NCBI RefSeq assembly: GCF_016461705.1
Contig: NZ_JAEMHW010000003.1
Coordinates: 1 to 64,000, forward strand
Direction: 5' to 3'
Source of the DNA: Streptococcus vicugnae
Lineage (GTDB): Bacteria; Bacillota; Bacilli; Lactobacillales; Streptococcaceae
Length of the DNA: 64,000 nt
In this document: piece after piece, positions 42,485 through 54,679 of the stretch
Position numbering within the stretch: position 1 is the first letter of the stretch
How the letters are laid out: the number at the start of each line of letters is the position of its first letter
The notes under the pieces: generated by a model
Database searches by the model: none
Told to the model about the DNA's origin: nothing
Seen by the model: only the letters and a program-made list of their open reading frames with translations
Made by a program: the position numbers and the translations under genes

Positions 42485-43318
42485 TTACTTCACTGCGCCA
42501 TTACTCATTCCTGAAATGATATGTTTTTGGAAAATGAGGTAGACGATGGTAATTGTGATAATCCCAACGACATATGAAGCGAAACTTGGTCCGTAATCGC
42601 TGAGGTATTGACCTGTGTAGTTATATTGGAAAAGTGGCAATGACCATGAATCTGATGATTTATTCAACATTAAGAGAGGCAACATAAAGTCATTCCAGAA
42701 CCAAAGTGCATTGATAATCAATGTTGTAGCATGCATTGGTTTTAGCATTGGAAAGACGACTTTACGGTATGTTGTAAATTTATCAGCTCCGTCAATTTCT
42801 GCTGCTTCATCAAGACTATCAGGAACACTCAATTTGATGTAACCAACGTATAAGAATAGAGTTTGAGGCACAGCATAAGTCAGATACAAGATAATCAAGC
42901 CCCAAATATTTGTCAAACCAAGTCGGCTCATCATCACTGTGATTGGAATCATGATAACTTGGAATGGTACAAAAATCCCCAAAATCAGCAAACTATACAT
43001 GATATTAAACGCACGTTTTTTACTCATGTTACGCGCAATTGAATAGGCTGCCGCAGGAATAAATAGGGTTACCAAAATCACCGAAACAACTGTAATAATC
43101 GTTGAATTCCAGAAATAATGTCCAATACCGTCAGCCAACAAGCGTGTGTAGTTACTCAAGGTGACAGGATTTGGAAAGGCAAAGAAATGTTGCATGATAT
43201 CTTTAGTCGTCTTAAATGAACTAAAGACAGTTGCTAGCAATGGAATCAAAATCAAAATTGATCCCGCAACTAAGAGCACATATTTCCAAAAAGTATGATA
43301 ACGTTCTTCTTTTTTCAT
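42485..43318 (-). CDS. msmG: Msm sugar ABC transporter permease, MsmG
   Basis: One of two membrane permeases of the multiple-sugar importer. 277 residues with six membrane segments (first at about 12-33). The EAA loop that contacts the ATPase reads DEAAEIDGADKFTTYRKVVF near residues 175-195. GGAG precedes the ATG 12 bases after msmF. Belongs to the CUT1 family, MalG type. In S. mutans the Msm system takes up melibiose, raffinose, isomaltotriose and related sugars. Confidence 0.95.
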   Translation of the reverse strand: MKKEERYHTFWKYVLLVAGSILILIPLLATVFSSFKTTKDIMQHFFAFPNPVTLSNYTRLLADGIGHYFWNSTIITVVSVILVTLFIPAAAYSIARNMSKKRAFNIMYSLLILGIFVPFQVIMIPITVMMSRLGLTNIWGLIILYLTYAVPQTLFLYVGYIKLSVPDSLDEAAEIDGADKFTTYRKVVFPMLKPMHATTLIINALWFWNDFMLPLLMLNKSSDSWSLPLFQYNYTGQYLSDYGPSFASYVVGIITITIVYLIFQKHIISGMSNGAVK

Positions 43319-43330
43319 ATTTCACTCCAT

Positions 43331-44197
43331 TTATACTTCGAAACGACTTGATAATTTCAATTGCAACATTGATACCAAAACAATGATAGCAAAGAGAATC
43401 AAGGCAATGGCGTTAGCATAACCATATTGGTTACTTGAAAAGGCGTAATTGTAAACCAAAAGCCCAATTGAAGTTGTTGAATTGCTTGGTCCACCACCAG
43501 TCAAAGCAAAGATCTGGTCAAAAGCTGTTAAGCCACCTTTTAGTGCCATGATAAAGACCATAGAAATACTTGGTAACAGATATGGTAATTCAATGTTCCA
43601 GAACGTTTGTTTGCTATTTGCGCCATCAATTGCTGCTGCTTCTGTGATTTCACTTGGGATAGTTTGAAGCCCTGAGAGGAAAAGAATAATCGGCATTGCG
43701 ACACCTTGCCATAGCATGACAAAAATTGCTGCAAAAATGGCGCCGCCAGATGTCCCTAGAAGACTTGTTTTCAAAAATTCAATGTCCAAAGCTTCACCAA
43801 TGGCAGGCAAACCGTAGTTAAAGACTTGTTTGAAAATCAAAGATACTGTTAACCCTGATAAAACAGCTGGGAAAAAGAACCAAGCTCTAAAGAACGTTTG
43901 ACCTTTGATTTTAGCATTCAAAGCACGCGCCACCCAGATACCAATCACAATTTCACCGACAATTAACGCAATGGTCAAAATCAAAGTAAAACCAAGAGCC
44001 TTAAAGAATTTAGTATCTGTTAGCAAAATTTTATAATTGTTGACACCAACAAAATCAAAATTGTAAGTCAATCCAGTCCAGTTTGTAAAACTGTAAAAAG
44101 CACCTTGAATCATTGGGAAATAGAAGAAAATTGCTTGTAAAATCAAGGGAACAATCAAGAACACCCAGCCCCAATACTTATTTAAAAATTTTCGCAT
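43331..44197 (-). CDS. msmF: Msm sugar ABC transporter permease, MsmF
   Basis: Second permease, 288 residues, six membrane segments (first at about 11-29). The EAA loop is ITEAAAIDGANSKQTFWNIE near residues 184-203. CUT1 family, MalF type without the large extra loop of enteric MalF. AGGAGG lies upstream of the ATG; the gene begins 12 bases after msmE. Works with MsmE, MsmG and an ATPase encoded elsewhere, probably the MsmK-type gene cut by the right window edge. Confidence 0.95.
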   Translation of the reverse strand: MRKFLNKYWGWVFLIVPLILQAIFFYFPMIQGAFYSFTNWTGLTYNFDFVGVNNYKILLTDTKFFKALGFTLILTIALIVGEIVIGIWVARALNAKIKGQTFFRAWFFFPAVLSGLTVSLIFKQVFNYGLPAIGEALDIEFLKTSLLGTSGGAIFAAIFVMLWQGVAMPIILFLSGLQTIPSEITEAAAIDGANSKQTFWNIELPYLLPSISMVFIMALKGGLTAFDQIFALTGGGPSNSTTSIGLLVYNYAFSSNQYGYANAIALILFAIIVLVSMLQLKLSSRFEV

Positions 44198-44209
44198 CCT
44201 ACTTTCCTC

Positions 44210-45481
44210 CTATTTATCTACGTCAGCTTTCATTGGGTTGAAAAAGGCATTCATTTCACTAACGTATTGATTAGCATCTTGATTCAAAAGATAATTTGCT
44301 GTCAAGCTAAAGAAATCTTCTTCGCTTGTCCAATTTTCACCAAGCCAAACATAGTGTTTATCTGTAAAGGCTAGCTGATAAAGCGGAGCAAGTGGAGAAT
44401 TGTCATCTTCAACCACACCCTCTACAGACACTGGTGAACCATCAACATCATAATATTTTTGCATAGCTTTAGCTGAAGCCATATAAGAAATGAACTGTTC
44501 ACATTCTTTTTTGTGCTTTGTTGATGATGAAATTGATAGCGCCAAATCTCCCGCTCCAACTGTAACTTCTTGACCAGTTTTTTCACCAGGAAAGGCAAAT
44601 GTTGAAATTTCAAAATCAGGATCTTGTTGTTTAATCGCTGCTAATACCCATGAACCACCCGGCAACATCAAGGCTTTTTCTGTCGCAAAGGCCACAACAG
44701 AGTCATTATAAGAAGCACCTTCCCAGTTAGTTTGTTGATTGCCTTTACCAGCAAGCAAATCCAAACGAGTCAAAACTTCTTTAACTTCTTTATCCTTTGT
44801 TGAAATGGAATTGACCGGTGAAAAACGAAGGTAATCATTTGCCTTATCACCACTGCCTGCCACACTAATATAAGCTAGTTGATGATAACCATTTAAGGTC
44901 CACCCTTCACTACCAGCAAGCGCAAATGGTGTTTCACCGTCAGCCTTGATTTGTTTTACCAAAGTTTCAAATTCATCCCAAGTTTCTGGAACTTTGAGTC
45001 CTAATTCATCAAATTTTGTCTTATTAAAGTAAATTCCTGAAACATTGGCTGATAAAGGCACGCTATAAATTTTTCCATTTACTGCATAGTTTTCTGCATA
45101 GTTATTTTTGATGTTCTCAAGATAAGACTTACCTGTCATATCTTCAAAATAGCCAGCTTTTGCCCACTCTTTGAAATCAACATTCTGGGGATAAATGTTA
45201 ATGACATCTGGGGCATCTCCTGCAAGCATACGTGTTTTTAGAACCGTTCCAGCACTTGGAACACTTGTCATCTTAACGTGGATACTTGGATTTTCTTTTT
45301 CAAAATCCTTAATCATTTCTTTTAAAGTATCAACCATTTCTGTCTTTTGGTTAAAATACTCAATCGTCACTTTGCCACTAGCTGAAGTATTGTCTTGTTT
45401 TGAACATGCTGTTAATATCAAGCCAGCAGCTGCAGCCAAAGCTGCCACACTAGCAGTTATCAATCGTTTACGCCATTTCAT
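44210..45481 (-). CDS. msmE: Sugar-binding lipoprotein MsmE
   Basis: Extracellular solute-binding protein of the Msm importer, 423 residues. A lipoprotein signal peptide with basic start MKWRKR and a hydrophobic alanine-rich core ends in the lipobox LTAC with Cys26 as the lipidated residue. The mature part is a family 1 solute-binding protein with MLAGDAPDVINIYPQN near residues 88-103 and ALMLPGGSWVLAAI near 260-273. AAGGAGG precedes the ATG. Lies 11 bases after aga. Confidence 0.95.
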   Translation of the reverse strand: MKWRKRLITASVAALAAAAGLILTACSKQDNTSASGKVTIEYFNQKTEMVDTLKEMIKDFEKENPSIHVKMTSVPSAGTVLKTRMLAGDAPDVINIYPQNVDFKEWAKAGYFEDMTGKSYLENIKNNYAENYAVNGKIYSVPLSANVSGIYFNKTKFDELGLKVPETWDEFETLVKQIKADGETPFALAGSEGWTLNGYHQLAYISVAGSGDKANDYLRFSPVNSISTKDKEVKEVLTRLDLLAGKGNQQTNWEGASYNDSVVAFATEKALMLPGGSWVLAAIKQQDPDFEISTFAFPGEKTGQEVTVGAGDLALSISSSTKHKKECEQFISYMASAKAMQKYYDVDGSPVSVEGVVEDDNSPLAPLYQLAFTDKHYVWLGENWTSEEDFFSLTANYLLNQDANQYVSEMNAFFNPMKADVDK

Positions 45482-45492
45482 GGGAAACCTCC

Positions 45493-47655
45493 TTATTGCT
45501 TCACGAAATAGTATTGCTTGCTGAGATAATCTCCTTGAGGAAGAACGACTGTCAATCCTGCATACATCAGTTCAGCACCTGAAAAGACTTGACCTGTTTC
45601 TTGCAGACGATAAAGTGATTCTTCTTCCAAACCTTTCAATTTCAAAGTGGTTTCAATTGTTTCAATCGTTGAGAGGGTACGAACGTAAGTCACAACAACC
45701 TTATCTTCATGAACAAATTCTACCGCCGCTTCATTTGAACCTTGTTCTGGATTAATAAGACGATAATGTTTACCAAATTGAATAACTGGACGAATGTCTT
45801 TGTAGTGAGCAACCTGAGCAGCAATCACTTCTTTGTCGTTTTCTGGTAGGCTTGTCAAATCAAGTTCATAACCAAGATTTCCCATCATAGCGACATTACC
45901 ACGTGTTTCAATCGGTGTTGTGCGTCCCATTTGGTGATTAGGACTTGCTGATACGTGAGAGCCCATTGAAATAGTTGGGAAAAGATAGCTTGAACCATAT
46001 TGAATTGGCAAACGAGAAATGGCATCCGTATTATCACTTGCCCAAACTTGTGGGAAGTAACGCATCATGCCAAGGTCATTGCGACCGCCTCCACCTGAGC
46101 AAGATTCAAAGAGAATGTTACTATGCTTTTCTGTCAAATAAGACACCAAATCATACAAACCTAGCATGTAAGCATGAGATTGCATTTGGGTCGCAAGATA
46201 AGTATCACCATTTCCGATATTTGTGATGTTACGGTTATAATCCCATTTAACATAATCAATAGCATTTTCTGTCAAAATCTTATCAATAGCTGCCTTGATG
46301 TAGGCTACGACATCAGGATTTGCAAGGTTGAGCACCAATTGATTACGAGAATAAGTATGACCACGACCTTCAGCTTGAATAGCCCAATCTGGATGCGCAC
46401 GATAAAGGTCACTATCAACAGAAATCATTTCTGGTTCAAACCACAAACCAAATTTCAAACCTTTGGCATGCACTTCGGCAATCAAGTCATTCAAAGGTCC
46501 ACCGATTTTTTCTTCGTTGACAACCCAGTCACCAAGCGCACGATTATCATCAAATCGATTACCAAACCATCCGTCATCAAGAACAAAAAGCTCGATACCA
46601 AGTTTGCTTGCTTCGTCAGCTAAATCAAGCAATTTTTCTTTTTTAAAATCAAAATAAGTCGCTTCCCAATTGTTAATGAGAATTGGACGTTCAGCATGTG
46701 CAAATTGTTTTGGCATGATGTGATCTTGAATGAACAATTGACTTTCTTGAGTAAGTTTTCCAAGGCCTTGATTTGAAAAGGTCATCAAAGCCACTGGTGT
46801 TTCAAAGCTATCGCCAGCTGATAGTTGCCAAGCAAAATTATCATCGTTGATTCCGATACCTAAACGAACTTCGTTCAATTGATTTTTTTGAACAAAGGCT
46901 TGGAAATTACCACTATAAAGTAGCTGTAAAGCAAGAGCACTACCAGCATCTTCTGTCGCTGTGCTATCACACAAAATCATAGCTGGTGTCTGAGCATGGC
47001 CTGAAGCTCCACGATTTGAAGCAACCGTAAAAATACCTTGTTCAACTTTTTGACGACGAACCGTTTTTTCACGCGCATAAGCACCTTGCAAAGTAACCAT
47101 ATCATAATTGCCAGCTGGTACATCAAGCATGGTTGACAAAGCACGATTGATAACAACTGCTTTATCTGATAAATTTCGAACCTCAGCATGAGTTGAAATA
47201 GTGTTGCAATCAGCATAAGCAGTGTAGTAAAGTTTTAATTCTAGCGCAGCGACTTTGTCTTCAAGTGTCAAAACTAAAGTTTCGGCATCTTCTGTCGTAT
47301 GTGGATTAGGTAATCTTGTTGCTTCTTTTGCACCATGTAAAATCTCACTAGATGTTAACTTAAATTGTGTCAATTCGTTGTTAGTGTGTGCTATTTTTAG
47401 AGATGGTTGTCGAAAATCTCCGAACCCGTGAACGCCAAAAACTTGGCGTTGGGTATCATAACTAAAGGTGCGGTTATCTGGAGTTGGATTTCCTGAAAAA
47501 GCGTGGTCCTTCTCCAAAATAGCGTTTGAGCCGTGATATTTGGCGATTTTGCCTCCAATATGACGAAGGAGCAAATCACCTTCTTTATTTTCGATAATCA
47601 TTGACATTTCTTTACTTTGAATGTAAAAAAGATTCCCTTCGATGCGAATTCCCAT
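45493..47655 (-). CDS. aga: Alpha-galactosidase (GH36)
   Basis: Removes alpha-1,6-linked galactose from melibiose, raffinose and stachyose inside the cell. 720 residues, the same as S. mutans Aga, no signal peptide. N-terminal beta-sandwich (1-320), then a (beta/alpha)8 barrel. The probable nucleophile is Asp472 in YVKWDYNRN and the acid/base Asp541 in [22 protein letters not shown] near 355-367 binds substrate. GGGGGA precedes the ATG. First gene of the operon; the released galactose can enter the Leloir genes upstream in this window. Confidence 0.96.
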   Translation of the reverse strand: MGIRIEGNLFYIQSKEMSMIIENKEGDLLLRHIGGKIAKYHGSNAILEKDHAFSGNPTPDNRTFSYDTQRQVFGVHGFGDFRQPSLKIAHTNNELTQFKLTSSEILHGAKEATRLPNPHTTEDAETLVLTLEDKVAALELKLYYTAYADCNTISTHAEVRNLSDKAVVINRALSTMLDVPAGNYDMVTLQGAYAREKTVRRQKVEQGIFTVASNRGASGHAQTPAMILCDSTATEDAGSALALQLLYSGNFQAFVQKNQLNEVRLGIGINDDNFAWQLSAGDSFETPVALMTFSNQGLGKLTQESQLFIQDHIMPKQFAHAERPILINNWEATYFDFKKEKLLDLADEASKLGIELFVLDDGWFGNRFDDNRALGDWVVNEEKIGGPLNDLIAEVHAKGLKFGLWFEPEMISVDSDLYRAHPDWAIQAEGRGHTYSRNQLVLNLANPDVVAYIKAAIDKILTENAIDYVKWDYNRNITNIGNGDTYLATQMQSHAYMLGLYDLVSYLTEKHSNILFESCSGGGGRNDLGMMRYFPQVWASDNTDAISRLPIQYGSSYLFPTISMGSHVSASPNHQMGRTTPIETRGNVAMMGNLGYELDLTSLPENDKEVIAAQVAHYKDIRPVIQFGKHYRLINPEQGSNEAAVEFVHEDKVVVTYVRTLSTIETIETTLKLKGLEEESLYRLQETGQVFSGAELMYAGLTVVLPQGDYLSKQYYFVKQ

Positions 47656-47679
47656 GATAATCCCCCTTTGTTTACTAAA

Positions 47680-47738
47680 ATTTTACCATCATTTATTTAC
47701 CTCTTGAATGGTATCATGTTGGGCAAATATGGTAAAAT
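47680..47738. promoter_or_regulatory. Mirror-image divergent promoters of aga and msmR
   Basis: The perfect inverted repeat ATTTTACCAT (47680-47689) and ATGGTAAAAT (47729-47738) puts an identical TAAAAT -10 box on each strand, one for aga (minus), one for msmR (plus). Neither has a good -35, as expected for AraC-type activation. The spacer between them probably holds the MsmR sites. Confidence 0.6.
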
Positions 47739-47762
47739 GTTGTTTATAAAGGAGTTGATACT

Positions 47763-48596
47763 TTGAATGTTCTAAATACCTACAACGAATTTGACACGAA
47801 TAATTTTGACCTGAACGTCGACCATTATGGTGCTGAGATTTGTGATAAAAACTACTCTTTTGGACCTACTGTTAGGGATAACTACGTCCTTCATTTCATT
47901 GTTGATGGCAAGGGAACTTTCAAAATTGATGGCACAACGACCGAACTTAAAACAGGTGATATGTTCATTTTGCCAAAAGGAAAAGTGACCTTCTACCAAG
48001 CTGATAGCAAGCACCCTTGGACTTATCTTTGGGTTGGATTTAGTGGCTCAAAAGCTGAAAGCATCTTAAATAAAACACAACTTCTTGAACACTATTTTTG
48101 TCATTCAACGCTCAACTCTAAAATCCTCGATCAGCTAGTCAAATTAACACAATTCCGTGACCAAAAACTCGACGATATTACAGAGCTTCAGCTGATTGCT
48201 GAACTTTACAAATTGCTAGCATTTCTAATAGAAGCATTTCCAAGCAAAGCAATGTCTGATAGCAGTATTTTGATTCAAAATTACATCAAGCAAGCTAAAA
48301 AAATCATTCACACACAATATGGAAATCCTTTAAAAATCAGTGAGATTGCCAAAAAGCTCAATCTAAATCGCTCCTACTTGTACAAGATTTTCAAAGAAGA
48401 AACAGGTTATTCTCTCAAGGATTATCTCATCCAAATCCGCATGGAAAAAAGTGCTGATTTGCTTACCAGTACGACTTTTCACATATCAGAAATCGCAAAC
48501 GCTGTAGGCTTTCCAGACGCTCTCGCCTTCAGCAAGGCTTTCAAAAAACATTTCGGACAAAGCCCAAGCAATTACCGAAAAGCGCTGAAAAAATAA
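47763..48596 (+). CDS. msmR: AraC-family activator MsmR
   Basis: 277 residues. N-terminal cupin-like sugar-sensing domain (about 1-150, with GKGTFKIDGTTTELKTGDMF), C-terminal pair of helix-turn-helix motifs (LKISEIAKKLNLNRSYLYKIF and TTFHISEIANAVGFPDALAF, the second followed by FKKHFGQSPSNYRK). The start is a TTG at 47763, eight bases after AAAGGAG; the nearby ATG at 47767 is in another frame. Divergent from aga, as in S. mutans, where MsmR activates the operon with melibiose or raffinose. Confidence 0.93.
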   Translation: MNVLNTYNEFDTNNFDLNVDHYGAEICDKNYSFGPTVRDNYVLHFIVDGKGTFKIDGTTTELKTGDMFILPKGKVTFYQADSKHPWTYLWVGFSGSKAESILNKTQLLEHYFCHSTLNSKILDQLVKLTQFRDQKLDDITELQLIAELYKLLAFLIEAFPSKAMSDSSILIQNYIKQAKKIIHTQYGNPLKISEIAKKLNLNRSYLYKIFKEETGYSLKDYLIQIRMEKSADLLTSTTFHISEIANAVGFPDALAFSKAFKKHFGQSPSNYRKALKK

Positions 48597-48600
48597 AACA

Positions 48601-48640
48601 AAAAAACTCCCCCAGAACTAAGTTCTTGGGGGAGTTTTTT
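48601..48640. terminator. Bidirectional terminator msmR / galactanase pseudogene
   Basis: Strong hairpin AAAAAACTCCCCCA...TGGGGGAGTTTTTT with an inner GAAC...GTTC, T runs on both sides, between converging transcription units. Confidence 0.93.
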
Positions 48641-50097
48641 TTAATCAACTTTAACAAGTCGGACGTTATCAATGTTTAACCATTTGTTGGCAGATAATTT
48701 GACGTAAACGCCAACTTCACACTGTCCGTTTGTGATTTGAATGTTGTCAATGGTATAGGTTTTCCAAGTATTTGAATCTTTGAGAGAGATTTTTTGTTCG
48801 TTGCCACCGTAGTTTTTGAGATAAAGTTCTGCATTTTCAAGACTTGTATCACCCATAGCATCAATACTTAATTTATAAGTACCTGAACTGAGATTACCTA
48901 CTGTTTGGTAAATAGAACTTTCAAATGCTTTATCTGACCAGAAGCTGACTTTATGACGTGTATTATCATAAACTTCTGTCTTGATACCTGCATTTTGACT
49001 ATTGGTCCATTTGTTCCAAGCTGATGGACTTTCGGTATAACCGTCCCATTCAAAGCTATTGTTTTGAAGGAGATTCGTTAGATTAGAGTAATTAAAGGCT
49101 TTGATGCCACGTAGAGCATTTCCTTGGAAATCAAAAACCGCTTGATTTTCCCATTCGTTACCTGTCACATCTGAAACGCCAAGATATGACATGCCCGCTT
49201 GCGTTGCCCATGAGACGTTGCCATTATACCAGAGTGGTTCCCAATAGAAGAAACCAAGTCCATTGTTGTTTTTGACGTCTTTAATCTCATCAACCAAGTC
49301 TGTCAAAAATTCTTACTGACCATCTTGGCTAGCTTTGTAACCAGCTGCTGCTTCTTCTGTTGCTGTGACAGCATTTGTCTTTTGGTCAAGATTGTCAAGA
49401 GTATTGGCATAAGCTGTTTCAACCACAACAACTTTTTTGTTGTAGCGTTCGCTGATATTATCCATATTTTCAGAGAGTTCCGCCAATTTACCGTACCAAT
49501 ATGGGTAATAAGAAATACCGACAATATCAAAATCAACGGATTGCTTAGTGATTTCGTCTAACCACCATTGAAAAGCTGATTTGTCAGCGCCGTCTGCTAA
49601 ATGAAGCATAATTTTTGGGGGCTTTGCTGCGTGTCTTTCACAGCTTGAACACCAGATTTTAAGAAAGTCGCTAGGCGAGTGAATTCCTTTCCACACCACC
49701 CCAGCTTTTCCCGTAAGGCTATACGTTACCAATTTGAACCATATCAGGGTAAATACCTTTTGCTTTCATCTGATTGAGAACATCAGCTGTGTAAGAATAC
49801 ACTGTTGAATTTAATTGTTCAAAGGATTGATTCTGCCAAGCTTTGGGAAGATTTTGTTTTCCAGGGTCAACCCAGAAGCGTAAGCGAACATAGTTGACAC
49901 CATTATCTTTTAAAATGGTCAGCGGATCTTGTTGTTTACCATTAATTTTGTAAATAGCTCTGCTTTGTTCCATTTCATCAAGAATGGAAATATCCGCTCC
50001 ATTGATAAAGTCATCAGCTTTAGCAAGGCTATTTCCAACAAGTGACATACCAATAACTGCGGCACAGGTCATGAGAATCTTCTTTAGTTTTTTTCAT
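48641..50097 (-). pseudogene. Broken endo-beta-1,4-galactanase (GH53) with C-terminal carbohydrate-binding domain
   Basis: Remains of a secreted galactan-degrading enzyme. Recognisable blocks in order: signal peptide, FINGADISILDEMEQS, NGVNYVRLRFW, PDMVQIGN, IMLHLADGADKSAFQWWLDE, ISYYPYWYGKL, VVETAY, FFYWEPLWY, then a lectin-like domain of about 140 residues resembling CBM61. Lesions read from the DNA: one extra base in an A7 run within the signal peptide (50088-50094); an in-frame loss of about 40 residues after VRLRFW (near 49865); loss of bases after IGN (near 49722), removing the acid/base Glu of the usual GNE motif; two further frame changes near 49680 and in the A run at 49612-49616; a TAA at 49313-49315. 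The reading parts stay otherwise well conserved, so decay is recent. Last gene of the lacTGFE operon. Confidence 0.9.
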
Positions 50098-50127
50098 AAT
50101 CTTATTCCTAGCTTTTGGTGACTATCA

Positions 50128-51813
50128 TTAGTTAAAGTAAGACATTACGAAGGCTACAGCACCTTCAGGGTCACGCGTTAATTTAATGTATTCAGCACCT
50201 TTTGTGGCAGCTAGTTTGATACCAAGGGCATCAGTATCTTGCTTGATATCTTCGTAGAATGAGTTAACTTGTGGAGCAAGGATAATCATATCGAAGTTTT
50301 TCATGATTTCATAGTGTGAGCCATAAGCACCAGCTGAAGCTGTGATATTTGCACCTGTGGCTGCTGCTCCTTCAGTAAGAGCGTTGGCAAGCATAGCACT
50401 TGTACCAGCACCAGCACAAAGGACCAAGACGTTAATTGGTTTATCAGTTGTGACTGTTACAGCTGGTTTAGCGTCAGCAACTTCTTCTACAGCTTTGACT
50501 GGTTTAACAGGAGCTTCACTTTCTCCGGCAGTTTCTTGCGCAGCATTGGCAGCTTCTTCTTCGAGAAGAGATGCGTCGTAAGCTTTGATGAATGGGAAGT
50601 AGATAACCGCATCAACAGCGATAAGAACAAAGACAAGAACAACAGCTAGAAGGCTAATACCTGTACCAAGAACAAGTCCGATTGGAGCTGGAGTTGCCCA
50701 AGGAAGAACGTACATAAAGCTGTTCATCTTAAGCACGTCAACGAAGAATTTGAAAATCCAAACGTTGGCAATCGGTGCCAAAAGGAATGGAATAAAGAAG
50801 TAAGGGTTAAGAATAATTGGTGTAGCAAAAAGCAAAGGTTCATTTACCGCAAAGCTGACTGGAATAAATGAGGCTTTACCAACGGCTTTCAATTGTTCTG
50901 ATTTTGCAAATAGTAAGAATAAGAATGGCACAACAAGTGTGGCACCAGTACCACCCATAGTACCAACGAAGTTACCAAGACCAACAGTCAATACGTTTGA
51001 AGCATGTTCACCAGCTTTAAACAATTGAAGGTTAGTTTCAACATTAGCATAGATAATAGCCGCAATGGCTGGTTCTACGATTGATGGACCATGCACGCCA
51101 ACGAACCAGAACAATGCCATAGCTCCCCAGATAATGGCAATTCCAAGGTAACCATCAGCTACTGTGAACAATGGTTGAAGAAGCGTGATAACAGCTTCGG
51201 CAAATGATGTGCCAAAGAAATGACGGATAACTGTATCAATAATTACCGCAGCAAACACGGCAAATGAGAATGGGAAAATGTCACGGAATGTTTGAGAAAT
51301 AGTACCAGGTACTTCTTTTGGCATCTTGATGGTGATGTCACGAAGCACACAGAATTTATAAACATTGACAGTGATGAAAGCTGCTACAAAGGCTGCTAGG
51401 ATACCTTTTGTCCCCATGTATCCAGTAACAAGACCACCTTCGATTTCATCAGCACTCAACATCAAGAAGCTGACGATTGAAGCAAGCATGACAGATACAG
51501 CATTGATTTTTTTATTGCCAGGCATCTTACGGTTAACAGATTCAGCTAAGCAACGTGCAGTTGTTGATGAAACAAGAAGGGCAACCACACCCATTGAATA
51601 GTTGTAAATTTTCCAGAGCCAGTTTGAAAAGTCTTCTGGTAATTTGACACCAAGAACATCAGGAATAGATGCAATCAAGATGAAGATACTAGAAAAGAGT
51701 ATAGCTGGCATAGCTGCTAGGAAACCATCACGAATGGCACCTAGATAAATGTTTCGAGACACTTTTTCAAAAAAAGGTTTCCCTTTTTCAATTTGTTGAA
51801 TGAGTTTGTTCAT
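50128..51813 (-). CDS. lacE: PTS lactose-family EIICB component, copy 1
   Basis: Membrane transporter that imports and phosphorylates a beta-galactoside. 561 residues from the ATG at 51811-51813, preceded by GGGGGAG; the longer frame start at 51864 is rejected. EIIC part (about 1-410) with about ten membrane segments and the [14 protein letters not shown] motif; a charged linker; C-terminal EIIB with phosphocysteine in NVLVLCAGAGTSAML. Encoded with lacG, lacF and lacT and followed by a ruined galactanase, so beta-1,4-galactobiose or related oligosaccharides are a likely substrate besides lactose. A second copy lies at 57116-58819. Confidence 0.92.
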   Translation of the reverse strand: MNKLIQQIEKGKPFFEKVSRNIYLGAIRDGFLAAMPAILFSSIFILIASIPDVLGVKLPEDFSNWLWKIYNYSMGVVALLVSSTTARCLAESVNRKMPGNKKINAVSVMLASIVSFLMLSADEIEGGLVTGYMGTKGILAAFVAAFITVNVYKFCVLRDITIKMPKEVPGTISQTFRDIFPFSFAVFAAVIIDTVIRHFFGTSFAEAVITLLQPLFTVADGYLGIAIIWGAMALFWFVGVHGPSIVEPAIAAIIYANVETNLQLFKAGEHASNVLTVGLGNFVGTMGGTGATLVVPFLFLLFAKSEQLKAVGKASFIPVSFAVNEPLLFATPIILNPYFFIPFLLAPIANVWIFKFFVDVLKMNSFMYVLPWATPAPIGLVLGTGISLLAVVLVFVLIAVDAVIYFPFIKAYDASLLEEEAANAAQETAGESEAPVKPVKAVEEVADAKPAVTVTTDKPINVLVLCAGAGTSAMLANALTEGAAATGANITASAGAYGSHYEIMKNFDMIILAPQVNSFYEDIKQDTDALGIKLAATKGAEYIKLTRDPEGAVAFVMSYFN

Positions 51814-51902
51814 GATACAACTCCCCCAAAACCTAGGCTTGGCAAATGAGAGGAGATTATACAATTACCAAGCCACGGTTTTCTTCCTTTCTTTTTCAAA
51901 AA

Positions 51903-52214
51903 TTAACGATTTTTATATAATTCAATAAAATCCGAAATGATATCACGCAACAACAAAGTTGTCATCAAGTGGTCTTGACCGTGAACGAAGATAAAACCAA
52001 GTTCCAAATCTTCACCGCCTGCTTCTTGGGCTAACAGAGCAGTTTGTGCATTGTGGGCTTTAGCCAAATTGTCATCAGCGTCTTTGAGCGCTTTATCGAT
52101 ATTGTCAAAGTTGCCAGAACGCACTTCTTTTAGCAATTGAAGAAGTGTACTTCTTGCATCACCTGAGTAAGCCACAATTTCAAAACCTAACATTTGTAAT
52201 TCTTTTTTATCCAT
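51903..52214 (-). CDS. lacF: PTS lactose-family EIIA component, copy 1
   Basis: Phosphocarrier passing phosphate from HPr to the EIIB domain of LacE. 103 residues, all-helical, with His78 in [11 protein letters not shown] as the phosphorylated residue and His82 near it. The ATG at 52212-52214 was chosen, eight bases after AGGGGA; a TTG two codons upstream is too close to that site. Second copy at 58832-59143 has the same length and same His78. Part of lacT-lacG-lacF-lacE. Confidence 0.94.
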   Translation of the reverse strand: MDKKELQMLGFEIVAYSGDARSTLLQLLKEVRSGNFDNIDKALKDADDNLAKAHNAQTALLAQEAGGEDLELGFIFVHGQDHLMTTLLLRDIISDFIELYKNR

Positions 52215-52226
52215 TTTCAAAATCCC

Positions 52227-54474
<2,248 letters not shown>

Positions 54475-54504
54475 TCTACTCTCCTCACGTGGTTCCTAGA
54501 CAAA

Positions 54505-54553
54505 TAAAAAACCACAAACAAACTAGAATCCTCCCTTCTAGGTCATTTGCGGT
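54505..54553 (-). terminator. Conditional terminator in the lacT leader
   Basis: Minus-strand hairpin with outer arms ACCGCAAA (54546-54553) and TTTGTGGT (54511-54518) and inner arms CTAGAA and TTCTAG, followed by a T run. It overlaps the end of the RAT site, so only one of the two RNA structures can form. Confidence 0.85.
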
Positions 54554-54579
54554 CTTGCCTAATGTCTTAGTTACAATCC
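54551..54579 (-). promoter_or_regulatory. RAT antiterminator site before lacT
   Basis: Minus strand begins GGATTGTAACTAAG and ends TTAGGCAAGACC, close to the RAT consensus of BglG/LicT-type proteins. It shares its last three bases with the terminator stem at 54505-54553. Confidence 0.85.
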
Positions 54580-54602
54580 ACTCTATTAATTTCTACGGTT
54601 AT

Positions 54603-54631
54603 AATATAACACACAATTTTAACTTTGTAAA
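54603..54631 (-). promoter_or_regulatory. Promoter of lacT operon
   Basis: Minus-strand TTTACA (54626-54631), 17-base spacer, TATATT (54603-54608). Transcription would begin just upstream of the RAT site. Confidence 0.8.
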
Positions 54632-54679
54632 CCCTTTCTTTGTATTTTTTTGATTTTTTTTGTTTATTTTTAAACAAAT

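Noticed and set aside
42336-42542. 68-codon plus-strand frame in the msmG-gtfA gap
   Set aside because: No ribosome site, overlaps the msmG end, unusual Pro/Cys/His-rich composition typical of noncoding sequence.
46174-46623. 149-codon plus-strand frame opposite aga
   Set aside because: Lies wholly within the conserved aga barrel and shows no family resemblance.
49313-50072. Galactanase fragments as separate small genes
   Set aside because: The pieces at 49313-49732, 49719-50072 and 48641-49306 align in order with one GH53 protein, so they are parts of one pseudogene.
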